64,000 nucleotides of DNA from Drosophila persimilis (GCF_003286085.1 NW_020825294.1:14220501-14284500); one strand, 5' to 3'; positions 52,300 through 62,303 are shown, counted from the stretch's first letter. Program-made: numbers and translations. Notes: generated by a model from the letters alone, not told the origin.

Positions 52300-53058
52300 A
52301 ATTTTGAGATATACGTTTTATAGTGAGATCTAACAGGAGTGCGGATACTAAATTTGGTTACTCTAGCTTTAATAGTCTCTGAGATTTGTGAATATCCCCA
52401 GATTTGCATCCTTTGCGGGGGCGGAAGGGGGTGTGGCGAATTTTTGAAACAAACTCGTCTCGGTCCGATATATTAGGAGTGTGGATACCAAATTTGGTTG
52501 CTCTAGCTTTTATAGTCTCTGAGATCTAGGCGCTAATGTTTTACTCTAAGCAAAGACGGCTATGCTACGTGTGTGTTAAAGAGAGACAGGGCGAGAAAAA
52601 ATGAAATTGTTTTCTTGATGCTGGCTATAATAATAATACGATCCAATTCAGATTCCGCAGTCTAAAAGATATCGTCATTCTCTAAGATTCTGCGTTTTTG
52701 GTTTTCTCGTATCTTTAAAATTGTGGATGCCACAGATTTTCGCTCTTTGTGGGGGCGGAAGTGGGCGGGGCAAAGTTTTGAAATATTTTTGTAGCAGTGA
52801 CATATCACAGAAGTCTGGATCCAAAACATCGTTGCTCTAGCTCTTATAGTCTTTGAGCACTAGGTGCTGAAGGGGACGGACAGACGGACGGACGGACAGA
52901 CGGACAGACAGACATGGCTCAATCGACTCGGCTATTGATGCTGATCAAGAATATATATACTTTATGGGGTCGGAAACGATTCCTTCTGGACGTTACACAC
53001 ATACACTTTTACCACAAATCTAATATACCCCAATACTCATTTTGAGCATCGGGTATAA
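52300..53058 (-). mobile_element. DINE-1-like copy 9
   Basis: Two ACCAAATTTGGTTGCTCTAG-type units, GAGAGAGACAGGGCGAG, GGATGCCACAGATTTTCGCT, the GACGGACAGACGG run (52876-52912), CTTTATGGGGTCGG and end GAGCATCGGGTATA. The AACGTTGTGAGTTGC end is missing. Confidence 0.85.
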
Positions 53059-53520
53059 ATATATATACTTAAATAAATATGCATAAATATAGATGGAATT
53101 GGTTTTACGGGAATCTGCAAAGCAAAAATTTAGATGCCGGTCGCACCTTGAATTCTCTCATGGACAATACCCACAAATTTTCTAATTTAATTATAAAATA
53201 TCTTATGTACATACATATGTACATAAATATTAAAGTTTATTACATTCGTATATTGCATGAGGGTTTTCAAAATTACTGTTGCTTTGATGTCTTGGTGGCA
53301 AGCTTCTTAGAAAAGTGTTAGTACTTTTAAAGGTCACGTAAGTGTGTGTGAGTATGAATGCGGGGAATGATGGATAGACAAAAAGCGCGCGCGAAGCTTG
53401 TGAGAAAGACAAGTGTTTCGTTTTTCCGCTGGTACGTTGCGTTTATTCCCCATTAATTACATTAGGCATATCCTCTATTTATAGAAAGAAATATATATAT
53501 TTATGCATATTTATTTAAGT
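53059..53520. repeat. Dispersed AT-rich repeat, with flanking inverted ends
   Basis: Shares the AATCTGCAAAGCAAAAA block with 44195. ATATATATACTTAAATAAATATGCATAAATAT (53070-53090) is inverted at 53490-53520 (ATATTTATGCATATTTATTTAAGTATGT), giving ends about 450 bp apart. This resembles a MITE of unknown class holding CTGGTACGTTGCGTTTATTC and GCGCGCGCGAAG inside. Confidence 0.45.
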
Positions 53521-54410
53521 ATGTGGGCTGGCAAAAACTCTCTAGCTGAACCCTCCACGATGCCGGCTGGGCAATGGACACTGCATTATCCCGGGCGAGG
53601 ATAATGCACTGTCGCTTGCCCTGCCCGGGGTAATGCAGTGTCTAGCTAAGGCTATGGTCCATCGACCATGGCTAGAGGTGCCTGGCGGCCAGGCATAAAA
53701 CGCTAGGGGGTGGTCCCCCCGAAAAACATTAACCGGTATGGACCTTCGGGCCAAATATGGAGGCAGATAAGGAGCAAGCACGGGTTGGGATGTCAACCCA
53801 AACGTCGGTGGAAAGCGTACCTGCTACCACCGGCGGGCACGGGGAGGAGCAATCCTCTCTGCGTGTCGCCAGCGGTCACACCTCGGGTATGGCGGGAGCA
53901 GGTCATGTCAGTTGTAACTACTGCGACTAAAACGACGCATTGCAGGGTGAGCCGCGCGGGTGCCGTTGTCGATGCAGACTGGAGAGCGTGCTATCCATTA
54001 GCAAGACCGAAGTGGAAAGCCTTCTCCGCTCGCCGGGAATACTTACAGGTCTGGCTGCTGCACATGCAGCTAAGCTAGGCATCACCAACAGAGACAGTTG
54101 TAGGAAATGTGATGAGCCTGGGGCTATCGAAACCCTGGAACATCTCAACTGCTACTGTCCGGCTCTCTCAAGGGCAAGGAGGAGATACCTGGGCGCCCCA
54201 GTGCTGGCATCACTGGAAGATGCCTCCAAAAGGACGCCACAGGAACTGCTGGCCTATGCTAAAAACACCTCGATTCTCGGGGACTTTAAAACCACCTAAA
54301 CACTCCCCCGACGGTTCATACAGTTATAGTTTTAGTTATAATAAACAAAAAAGTCGAGAACCGACGGCGTATGCAACCTGTTTAAAATAAGGAAATAAAT
54401 GTGTAATTAC
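53521..54410 (+). mobile_element. LOA-clade internal-deletion copy
   Basis: Starts with a GC-rich 5' UTR (palindromic TGCATTATCCCGGGCGAGG / TAATGCACTG area), an ORF1 start ATG at 53757 (MEADKEQARVGMSTQTSVES), and CRVSRAGA-like coding. At CGCTCGCCGG|GAATACTTACAGG (about 54038) it jumps to the 3' end of ORF2, which encodes ITNRDSCRKCDEPGAIETLE, HLNCYCPALSRARRRYLGAP (CCHC-like). The ATAAGGAAATAAATGTGTAA tail follows. Everything between (ORF1 end, RT, RNase H) is deleted through a GG(AA) microhomology. Confidence 0.75.
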
Positions 54411-54466
54411 CAGCAATAGTAAACACACACACGCAAAGTACGTGCGAATGCATGTGCACACATACC
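54411..54466 (-). repeat. ~400-bp repeat, small piece (duplicated)
   Basis: CCAGCAATAGTAAACACACA to GTGCACACATA, reverse complement of 51902-51960. The same LOA-tail/repeat junction recurs at 57355, which shows the pair was duplicated in tandem. Confidence 0.7.
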
Positions 54467-55060
54467 ACCGGCGGGCACGGGGAGGAGCAATCCTCTCTGC
54501 GTGTCGCCAGCGGTCACACCTCGGGTATGGCGGGAGCAGGTCATGTCAGTTGTAACTACTGCCACTAAAACGACGCGTTGCAGGGTGAGCCGCGCGGGTG
54601 CCGTTGTCGATGCAGACTCGGACCTGGAGAGCGTGCTATCCATTAGCAAGACCGAAGAGGAAAGCCTTCTCCGCTCGCCGGAACCAGGTACCAGCTCCCT
54701 GCGTAGGGAAGGGCCGAAGCGTTCCAGGGAGGGGATAAAGGCAAAAGCTCAGTATAAGGCGGCCCTCAAGTTACTGAGCCGGCTCCGGCAAGGCGGATAT
54801 CTCCCAAGAGGAGAAGTCCAAGCTAGCCTGGGCTGAGCAACGGGTACAGTTGCCCCAGATGAAGGCAACAAACGGTGGATTCGCCAACAAGGTGGAGGAG
54901 ATGTTGGCCACCAAGAGGCAACGCTCGATCGAGAGTACTGCCAAAGACACTCCGGCGAGCAAGCGGCAACGCGGGCCCAAGGTGGCCACCCCCAGCCGAA
55001 GACGAGGAAGCCGAGACAGAAGGCCATGAGCGAGGTGTCCAAGAGACATCTCATTGTGGC
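54467..55060 (+). pseudogene. LOA-clade copy P3, ORF1
   Basis: Begins in CCACCGGCGGGCACGGGG, so the 5' UTR and start codon are missing. Frame 54501-54836 encodes CRVSRAGAVVDADSDLESVL, SISKTEEESLLRSPEPGTSS, KRSREGIKAKAQYKAALKLL; a shift near 54825 leads to NKVEEMLATKRQRSIESTAK and PASKRQRGPKVATPSRRRGS. At about 55060 it jumps into ORF2 RT at DGIFPAMMQLTKE, so the ORF1 end and endonuclease are deleted. Confidence 0.65.
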
Positions 55061-56268
55061 CTTGACGGGATATTCCCAGCCATGATGCAGTTGACCAAAG
55101 AGGTTATTACCCCATGGCTCTTCGCAATATACTCAGCATGCCTAAGTACGGGCTATATCCCCATCCAATGGAGAACCTCGAGAGTTGTCTTCCTCCCTAA
55201 GGCAGGAAAGTGCAGCCACGTGAGTCCCAAGGATTACAGACCGATAAGCCTTACCTCCACTGAAAAAACACTGAAAAAGCTGTTGGATTTACACATCAGG
55301 AATGAGGTAAGGGGACTGATGTCAACAAACTAACACGCCTACACCAAGGGGAAATCAGTGGAGACGGCACTACACTCGCTAGTAGCCACCATCGAGAGCG
55401 CCCTTCACAACAAAAAGTATGCTTTAGGAGCATTTGTGGACATCTCAGGAGCATTCAACAACGTGGCCACAACCGCAATAACAAGTCGCCTAGAAGCGAA
55501 CAACATACACCCTGCAATCAACGTCTGGATCAAAAACCTCCTAAGTTGTAGACGGGTACAATCGGAGTGGGGCACTGCTTCCATGGTAAAGAGGTCATTA
55601 AGAGATTTGAAAGGAAGGCCCCAAAAATAACAGCTTATGCAGACGACATAAGCATACTTATTACGGGTGTATGTCCATCGACCATCAGCTCCATAATGGA
55701 ACGTACACTCAGGGAGATACGTGAGTGGGCGGAAGAGGTAGGACTCAGTATCAACGCGGACAAGACGGACCTCATCCTCTTTACCAAGAGGTACAAGGTA
55801 CCGATATGGACCCCGCCGAAGATCATTCAAACCCCAAAAACACAAGTCAAATACCTGGGCACTGTACTGGATAGTAAACTGGCATGGAAACCCAATGTAT
55901 TGGAAAGGGTGAAGAAGGGCACCATTGCGCTTTACGCATCCAAGAAGATGCTCAGCAGCACATGGGGCCTGTCTCCGGCTCTGATTCATTGGATTTACAT
56001 CTCGGTGGTGCGACCAACTCTGCTGTATGGAGTCTTAGTGTGGTGGCAAGCTACTGGAAAGAAAACGTATCATAAGCTTATGGAAAGGACTCAGCGACAG
56101 GCTCTGCTCTATATTACAGGGGCGCTGAGGTCAACCCCAACAAAAGCACTCGAAACTGTACTCGGAATCGACCCCCTGGACATTCACGCTCGCCTGATTG
56201 CGGGGAAGGCAGCACAACGCCTTATAGCATCAGGAAACCTATCGATACAAAGATACGGGCACAGTTGA
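55061..56268 (+). pseudogene. LOA-clade copy P3, reverse transcriptase
   Basis: DGIFPAMMQLTKEVITPWLF, IPIQWRTSRVVFLPKAGKCS and DYRPISLTSTEKTLKKLLDL (55061-55330), a stop at 55331, then ETALHSLVATIESALHNKKY and GAFVDISGAFNNVATTAITS (first Asp). A deletion near 55592 removes the GTPQGGVLSPLLWN block. Frame 55567-56268 continues with APKITAYADDISILITGVCP (catalytic YADD intact), NADKTDLILFTKRYKVPIWT and LDSKLAWKPNVLERVKKGTI. Stops and deletion make it inactive. Confidence 0.8.
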
Positions 56269-57243
56269 ATTGGCAGGGACATGACCAGATCAACTGATTA
56301 CATGACCCCCCAAACTTGCCTTGACGTCAAATCAACCACATCTTTGGGACCTGAAGACTGGAAAATTGGAAGGGACCAAACTGAGCACCTCAATAAATAC
56401 ACAGATGGCTCCAAGATGGACGGAGGAGTAGGAGCGGGCCTATACTGTACAGACCCTGAGATAAGGCTGTCGTATAAGCTACCGGACCAATGCAGCATAT
56501 TCCAGGCAGAAGTTTTTGCCATCGGGAAGGCAGCGGAGGTCGCTCTCCTAACAGAACGAGCATACGATGCGGTCAACCTATTCATCGACAGCCAAGCGGC
56601 GATAAGATCCATGCAGTCGTCCGCGGTCAGTTTCAGAAGTGTCTTGGCGAGCAGGGAGGCACTAGACATCCTAAGCACGACAAAGACAGTGCGGATCTAT
56701 TGGGTTCCCAGCCACCAGGGCATCGAAGGAAACGAAGCGGCGGACGTACTAGCTAAGGAAGGCGTCGGGCTGGTGAATAGGAGAACCGAGAACGTGCCTG
56801 TCTCCCTTAGAACGCTGCTATGCGATCTAGAGAAGCAGGCTAGAACACAGACTGATAGCAGGTGGAACAGTACCACCACCTGCAGAACCTCGAAGATAAT
56901 GTGCAAGGAACGCAACGAGAAACTTAGCCACTACCTACTGCACCTACCACGAAAAGACTGTAGATTGCTAGTGGGAATACTTACAGGTCTCTGTCTGGCT
57001 GCTGCACATGCAGCTAAGCTAGGCATCACCAACAGAGACAGTTGTAGGAAATGTGATGAGCCTGGGGCTATCGAAACCCTGGAACATCTCAACTGCTACT
57101 GTCCGGCTCTCTCAAGGGCAAGGAGGAGATACCTGGGCGCTCCAGTGCTGGCATCACTGGAAGATGCCTCCAAAAGGACGCCACAGGAACTGCTGGCCTA
57201 TGCTAAAAATACCTCGATTCTCGGGGACTTTAAAACCACCTAA
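56269..57243 (+). CDS. LOA-clade copy P3, RNase H and CCHC tail
   Basis: Open for 320 codons from 56281 after one stop that separates it from RT. Motifs: NKYTDGSKMDGGVGAGLYCT (Asp), SIFQAEVFAIGKAAEVALLT (Glu), NLFIDSQAAIRSMQSS (Asp), IYWVPSHQGIEGNEAADVLA (His, Asp). All RNase HI catalytic residues appear intact. The C-terminal part has CRKCDEPGAIETLEHLNCYC, a zinc-binding tail common after RNase H in such elements. In life this is the end of ORF2, not a separate protein; it is the best-preserved open LOA segment here. Confidence 0.8.
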   Translation: MGRDMTRSTDYMTPQTCLDVKSTTSLGPEDWKIGRDQTEHLNKYTDGSKMDGGVGAGLYCTDPEIRLSYKLPDQCSIFQAEVFAIGKAAEVALLTERAYDAVNLFIDSQAAIRSMQSSAVSFRSVLASREALDILSTTKTVRIYWVPSHQGIEGNEAADVLAKEGVGLVNRRTENVPVSLRTLLCDLEKQARTQTDSRWNSTTTCRTSKIMCKERNEKLSHYLLHLPRKDCRLLVGILTGLCLAAAHAAKLGITNRDSCRKCDEPGAIETLEHLNCYCPALSRARRRYLGAPVLASLEDASKRTPQELLAYAKNTSILGDFKTT

Positions 57244-57354
57244 ACACTCCCCCGACGGTTCATACAGTTATAGTTTTAGTTATAATAAACAAAAAAGTCG
57301 AGAACCGACGGCGTATGCAACCTGTTTAAAATAAGGAAATAAATGTGTAATTAC
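57244..57354 (+). other. LOA 3' UTR and tail
   Basis: ACACTCCCCCGACGGTTCAT, TTAGTTATAATAAACAAAAA, GTCGAGAACCGACGGCG, ending GGAAATAAATGTGTAATTA. Identical to 54300-54410 except for rare changes. Contains AATAAA boxes. Confidence 0.7.
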
Positions 57355-57488
57355 CAGCAATAGTAAACACACACACGCAAAGTACGTGAGAATGCATGTG
57401 CACCCATACACTAAAACATGCTGGTGGCAAAACAGAACCAGACCTGAGAGAGTTCAGACAGAGTTTTTTCAGACATACAATCACATAT
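57355..57488 (-). repeat. ~400-bp repeat copy 3, right part (inverted)
   Basis: CCAGCAATAGTAAACACACA to CATACAATCACATAT. Reverse complement of the repeat from GGGTGCACATG back to TATGTGATTGTATG. It ends in CATAT (57484-57488), the other half of the target duplication next to the LTR at 57489. It completes the left part at 45904-46030. Confidence 0.8.
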
Positions 57489-57927
57489 TGTTCAAACATG
57501 AACATATTATCGTCAATACAATGCCACTTTCGGCCCCTTGCAGAATGTTTAAACATAAATAGATTATTGTACCCATCCACTCATGTAACAACACCGAACT
57601 CTAAAGAAATCACATAAAGTAGGCAAGTTATGACTACACTGGTGTAAACAGAGATCTGTAACCCATTAATACGACAACAAAACACAAGTGGAGAAAACAC
57701 TTAACAAATGCGGTCCTAAAATAAAACTAATGTAAGCATGTACTCAAATTGACACCCTCAGTGAAGTGTATCATCTGCGTAGGTCTAACGATAATTATAG
57801 ACTACCAAATTTTACCTCCTACCTCATTGTCAAATCACATATAAGGCTCTGATTTTAAGAATAAAATTTAGTTTGAATTTACAACTCAACTCGCAAATGT
57901 CTAGACTTTTCTTTTAAGGTCTTAACA
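57489..57927 (+). repeat. roo-like BEL element, 5' LTR
   Basis: 439 bp, same length as the 3' LTR at 46031-46469 and about 99% identical by eye. TGTTCAAACATG start and GGTCTTAACA end. It is preceded by CATAT and followed by TTTTGGTCCTTCGAGACTG, the primer-binding and leader region. Confidence 0.85.
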
Positions 57928-58094
57928 TTTTGGTCCTTCGAGACTGTCCGTTGTTTCCCCCCTGTGGTAAGAGCACGGAGTTAAACCATCTTCCTTGAGA
58001 CTGAACAAGTGTCTAGTTCACTGACAGCTAAAGGTAGCAAAATAAAAAACTTTGATTTCCCTCCTATAGGAAGGAACAGAGTATAAAATAAATT
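57928..58094 (+). mobile_element. roo-like 5' leader
   Basis: TTTTGGTCCTTCGAGACTGT directly after the LTR marks the primer-binding site/leader of a roo-type element. It continues to about 58094, where LOA sequence in the opposite orientation begins. The gag that should follow is absent. Confidence 0.7.
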
Positions 58095-58784
58095 AATGAA
58101 ACGAGCATTAATGCTGAGCATCTTCTTGGATGCGTAAAGCGCAATGGTGCCCTTCTTCACCCTTTCCAATACATTGGGTTTCCATGCCAGTTTACTATCC
58201 AGTACAATGGAGCTGAGGGTCGATGGACATACACCCGTAATAAGTATGCTTATGTCGTCTGCATTTACTGTTATTTTTGGGGCCTTCCTTTCAAATCTCT
58301 TAATGAGGTCGTCGACCACCAAATTCCACAGTAGTGGCGACAGGACTCCACCCTGAGGTGTGCCTCTGTGTGCCCCCTTTACCATGGAAGCAGTGCCCCA
58401 CTCCGATTGTACCCGTCTACAACTTAGGAGGTTTTTGATCCAGACGTTGATTGCAGGGTGTATGTTGTTCGCTTCTAGGCGACTTGTTATTGCGGTTGTG
58501 GCCACGTTGTTGAATGCTCCTGAGATGTCCACAAATGCTCCCAAAGCATACTTTTTGTTGTGAAGGGCGCTCTCGATGGTGGCTACTAGCGAGTGTAGTG
58601 CCGTCTCCACTGATTTCCCCTTGGTGTAGGCGTGTTGGTTTGTTGACATCAGTCCCCCTACCTCATTCCTGATGTGTAAATCCAACAGCTTTTTCAGTGT
58701 TTTTTCAGTGGAGGTAAGGCTTGGATAGGGATATAGCCCGTACTTAGACATGCTGAGTATACGCAACGCCTCTCCCAACGCCAA
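58095..58784 (-). pseudogene. LOA-clade copy P2, reverse transcriptase, minus strand
   Basis: The minus strand encodes SLTSTEKTLKKLLDLHIRNE, YTKGKSVETALHSLVATIES, GAFVDISGAFNNVATTAITS, GTPQGGVLSPLLWNLVVDDL and APKITVNADDISILITGVCP. The catalytic Tyr of YADD is Asn here. After VCPSTLSSIV the chain jumps to LDSKLAWKPN (deletion), then breaks at the roo-like leader. It keeps the GTPQGG block that copy P3 has lost. Confidence 0.75.
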
Positions 58785-59595
58785 ACATAAAAACCCGGCT
58801 ACTAAATTGCAACACCTCGCCCAACGTAAATTGATTTACTATACGAACACCCCCCCTCCACACATAGCCGCCGATTGACACGCGCCGTCTTTATAACGCT
58901 GACCAAACACACCAGGTCACGCGGACTTCCACCACTCCAGACCAAGCAACCGGCCAGGCGCAGTCTTCCGGGTTCATCAACTACAAAACGATGACACAGC
59001 GGAAGCCCACGACAAGCACCCAACGGCAAACCCGCCAGCTCGCCAAAAACACGAAGGGACGGAACTAGGTCAACCCGCGATCGCCAGAATGGCGAAGTGC
59101 ACCCCGACGCGGAAGTGCACTTCTGAACCCGCTGACACAGCGCCCATTGGCGTATAAATAGACGCCGACTGAAAACCAGAAAGCAACTTACGCAGAGATC
59201 CGGCTCGCAGTACGGTCGTTGTACCAAAACTTACGCGGAGACCCGGCCCGGAGTACAGACGCGGTACCCGGAACTTACCAGAAGACATCGGCGCCCAATT
59301 AAAAATAAGTCATTTAAACCGCTAAGAAATACAATAAAGTGTCAAACTTGCAAAGTAAAAACACCCGATTGCGTAAGTTCACCCCAATCAGCCGATGCAC
59401 CGACGTCACCCCACTCCAAGCCCCCACGGTCGTTTCGTATACACGATGAGCGACCCCCATTCTAGCCCCGATCCACCTCTCTACGACAGGCCGCCCCCTG
59501 ACGCCGCCCATAAGGTTCCATCACATTTCTACAAATTTCTTGTGAATTGAATCCTGGACGTGACTGAGCTTACCTCAGCCTGAAATAGGTCCATC
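58785..59595 (+). other. Unassigned GC-rich module with TATA box, 43-bp repeats and short ORF
   Basis: Sits inside the minus-strand LOA copy P2. A 12-bp palindrome GAAGTGCACTTC (59112-59123) precedes TATAAATA (59153-59160). Two and a half 43-44-bp direct repeats (AACTTACGC(A/G)GAGA(T/C)CCGGC) start at 59185, 59228 and 59272. AATAAA is at 59333-59338. ATG 59446 opens a 34-codon frame (MSDPHSSPDPPLYDRPPPDA) that ends 59550. This reads like the promoter-to-gag start of an LTR or other retroelement truncated in its first ORF, but no LTR ends or family can be named. A minus-strand open frame 59227-58802 over the same region is not convincing. Confidence 0.4.
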
Positions 59596-60195
59596 ACAGT
59601 GCCATGTAGCAGGAGTCTTTTTCTCACTCTCCAGCATTACTAACGTTAGTTCATCCGCTCTGTAATGAGACATCAGGTGCGCATGGATTCAATTCCTTAC
59701 AAGTACGGCGGTTCTGTTACCGATATTGCTTGCTAGCCGATGTTAAGTAGAGAAGGTTGTAATTTGATGATTTTAGTCCGGCCACAAAATTGTCTGGCGC
59801 AATCCACGGCTCCTGGACTAACGCTATGTCAGCGGTCTACGTTGAGCTGCAGCACCCTTAGTGTCATGGGTGCCTAACTCAACCTCACACGACGTGCTGA
59901 CTATAATTGTCAGGTCACCGTCCTAATATTCCACAAAATCGTCCAGACTCTCCAGACCTACGTCTTTCTCTGGGGTCCCTGGGGTCCTCCTCCATTCGCG
60001 AGAAAAGAGACTTGCCACAGTGAGATTTCTCTGGGACACTTCGCTTGTGGCCTTCTGTCCAGGCTTCCTCGTCTTCTCCTTGGGGGGTGGCTACCTTGGG
60101 CTCGCGTTGGCGCTGGAACCTGTTTCCAGCGAGCGGATAAGGCTTTCCTTTTCTGTCTATCTAATGGATAGCACGCTCTTCAGGACCGAGTAAGT
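59596..60195 (-). pseudogene. LOA-clade copy P2, ORF1-ORF2 region, minus strand
   Basis: 59599-60070 is the inverted partner of 50331-50789. From 60070 to about 60190 the minus strand carries GAGCGTGCTATCCATTAG, GGAAAGCCTTATCCGCTCGC and CCAACGCGAGCCCAAGGTAG, the ORF1 sequence of copy P3 (54620-55000) with a deletion inside. It ends near 60195. Confidence 0.65.
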
Positions 60196-60224
60196 ATCAA
60201 CAGCGCACAGTGTGGAAACTAGCT

Positions 60225-60310
60225 TGCTAAGCTTGCTAAACTAATACCTTCTGAGGAAATAAAGATGTCTTCATCAAACAAACTGCATTTGAAAAACGGT
60301 CAAAATATGA
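60225..60310 (+). repeat. Short piece related to Transib-like copy A
   Basis: GCTTGCTAAACTAATACCTTCTGAGGAAATAAAG...AAACAAACTGCATTTGAA matches 9193-9258 with about 80% identity. It suggests another copy of that family near this end of the window; no transposase motif was recognised further right. Confidence 0.45.
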
Positions 60311-61378
60311 TTTTGTATGGTATTTAAGAGCTGTGATATCCGTTTTTGACCGTTTTTCGTGCGAGGTTGTGACAGGTAAATCGGTATAGAACCCAAACGT
60401 CTCCGAAGCGCAGTAAGGGCTTTTAGACTTTGGTAATAAATATTTAAAAGAAAAATAAATAAAATTCTCGGGTAAATTTAAGGATATATTTTTAAAAAGT
60501 CCAGTCAAAGTTGAAAAATAGCCTAAATTTTAGATGGTATGCAAAACAAGTTTTTCTAAACAACTGCCTATGTAACTGACCATATTTTTAAAAAGTTGCA
60601 AACTCCCAATACTCATTAATTGCGCTGTTGTGCATATTTAATATATTGTGTAAAATACAACAGCACAATATTATGGCGCTATTATTTTTGTGTTGGCTAT
60701 CAAGACCTTTTCCGATTAATGCTACATGCCGAAATATTTGCTATATCTTCATCATTCATTATTCGAAAAAAATGAATAATTCTTCTACTCAATTTAAATG
60801 TACTTGTCTTCATTTTTTATTGGCTTCAGCTGTTTTAGACGGATGGTGGGTGGGGCCAGTGTGAATCGGAGTTTTACATCTGTGAAATTACCACCATTCC
60901 CCCTAGATGGGCTCAGTGCAGAGCCTAATATGCTCATATTTGTTATTTTGTTTCTTTCCTATATTCCACAATGTTAGAGCTCTTTTCAGACTAGTCTAGT
61001 TCATGATTTTACATAGCCGATATCATAGTTTTCGATATCAAATAATAAATTATTATTTTACCAAAACGGAACTTTACATTGTTACCATATTTTTGATTGT
61101 AGATATCTGTTTCGCGACTTTATAATCTTTACATTTTTTGGTGGGTACAGCTAGTAAATTTAAATTATTAAGAATCATCTCATTCAGTATATCTTCGTTC
61201 TATTAGATCGTGTACATATTAATGTATATCCGACCATATTGATGGTTTTCAGTCCAGTTAGATTTGTTGTTGAATGGTTTAGAGTGCATAAAATACTCAT
61301 AAATGCTTATAAAAACGTGTTCATAATTTGGGTGTATGACAGATATACCACGATAGTTGGTATATATATATACATATA

Positions 61379-61417
<39 letters not shown>

Positions 61418-61858
61418 AACAAGGAGCAAAATTTAAAGCATTTTGCTTAGTTTAACTGTAATTTCTGTTCACCTTCACTGTTAATAAGCAAATAAATATA
61501 TTCAATGTTTGTTATTTTGCTTTTGATTCCATTTTATGCCGCCAAGGCATTGACTACAAAATTTTGGCTTTCATCGGTATACCTATTATCATACGTACTG
61601 CACGATATTTAACAAATATTGTTAAAACAAAATTCAGTACTGCGCTCTAGTCTCTATAAGTTGGTTTGTTAGGTATATTCACAAGTCCGTTTATGTGTAG
61701 GAAGCACAAACTTCTCGCAACAAGAACCGTGGAAGGACATACAATGCCTCCATTAGTGAAACTAGTGCTCCTTGTACAGTACTTAGCTAACGTGAAAATC
61801 AGTAAGGAAACTATCTTCGGGTTGACAAAGATATCCTTCTAAGTTAGAAGACCATATA
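60311..61858. other. AT-rich spacer
   Basis: No recognised gene. A (TA)17 run lies at 61381-61414. The minus frame 60508-60236 and the plus frame 60628-60864 have no domain that I recognise. Much of this could be old, unclassified repeat. Confidence 0.4.
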
Positions 61859-62057
61859 CAGTCAGCACAACATTTATTCGGACACTCATCTATATCAATT
61901 TTCTTTATAAATAACTTGAAAAATATTTAAGTTTGAAAAAAAATTTGTATTTCATTATGAACATGGATATTACTACTACTAATTTCAAATCTAAAAACAA
62001 AAAAAAACCTTCTTTGGCATTTAAAAAAAAATTAAAAGTATCAAAAAGGCCACTTTT

Positions 62058-62303
62058 TTACGCACAACAATTATTCGGACACTTTTTATTTTGTACGAAA
62101 AAAAACTTATTGTCCCCAATTTTTTCTGATTTCAATATATGCTTCACTGTTGGGATGAGGTCTTTCCCTTTCATGGCTTGATTATCCTTTCTCCATACTT
62201 TGGATGGTCCATCATGTCCGAATATATTATATTTAGACTCCTCACTAAATATAACATTCTCCCAAAAAGCAGCTGGCTTATTTACCAAGATGGACAAACA
62301 CAT
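62058..62303 (-). pseudogene. Tc1-like transposase, middle part, inverted
   Basis: The minus strand encodes KPAAFWENVIFSEESKYNIF (second catalytic block, FS-E-ES in place of FSDES: D to E), GHDGPSKVWRKDNQAMKGKD and LIPTVKHILKSEK, then runs into the left TIR. It should point the same way as the C-terminal part, so this block is inverted within the element. Confidence 0.65.

Noticed and set aside
53542-53796. Minus-strand frame over the LOA 5' UTR
   Set aside because: It covers a palindromic 5' UTR and the sense-strand ORF1 start; nothing supports an antisense gene.
58802-59227. A 141-codon minus-strand open frame rich in Cys and Leu
   Set aside because: It is antisense to an ordered TATA/repeat/poly(A) module, GC-rich by composition, with no domain I can recognise.
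61381-61414. (TA)17 run as a matrix attachment or origin site
   Set aside because: A simple dinucleotide microsatellite is sufficient; no other supporting motif.
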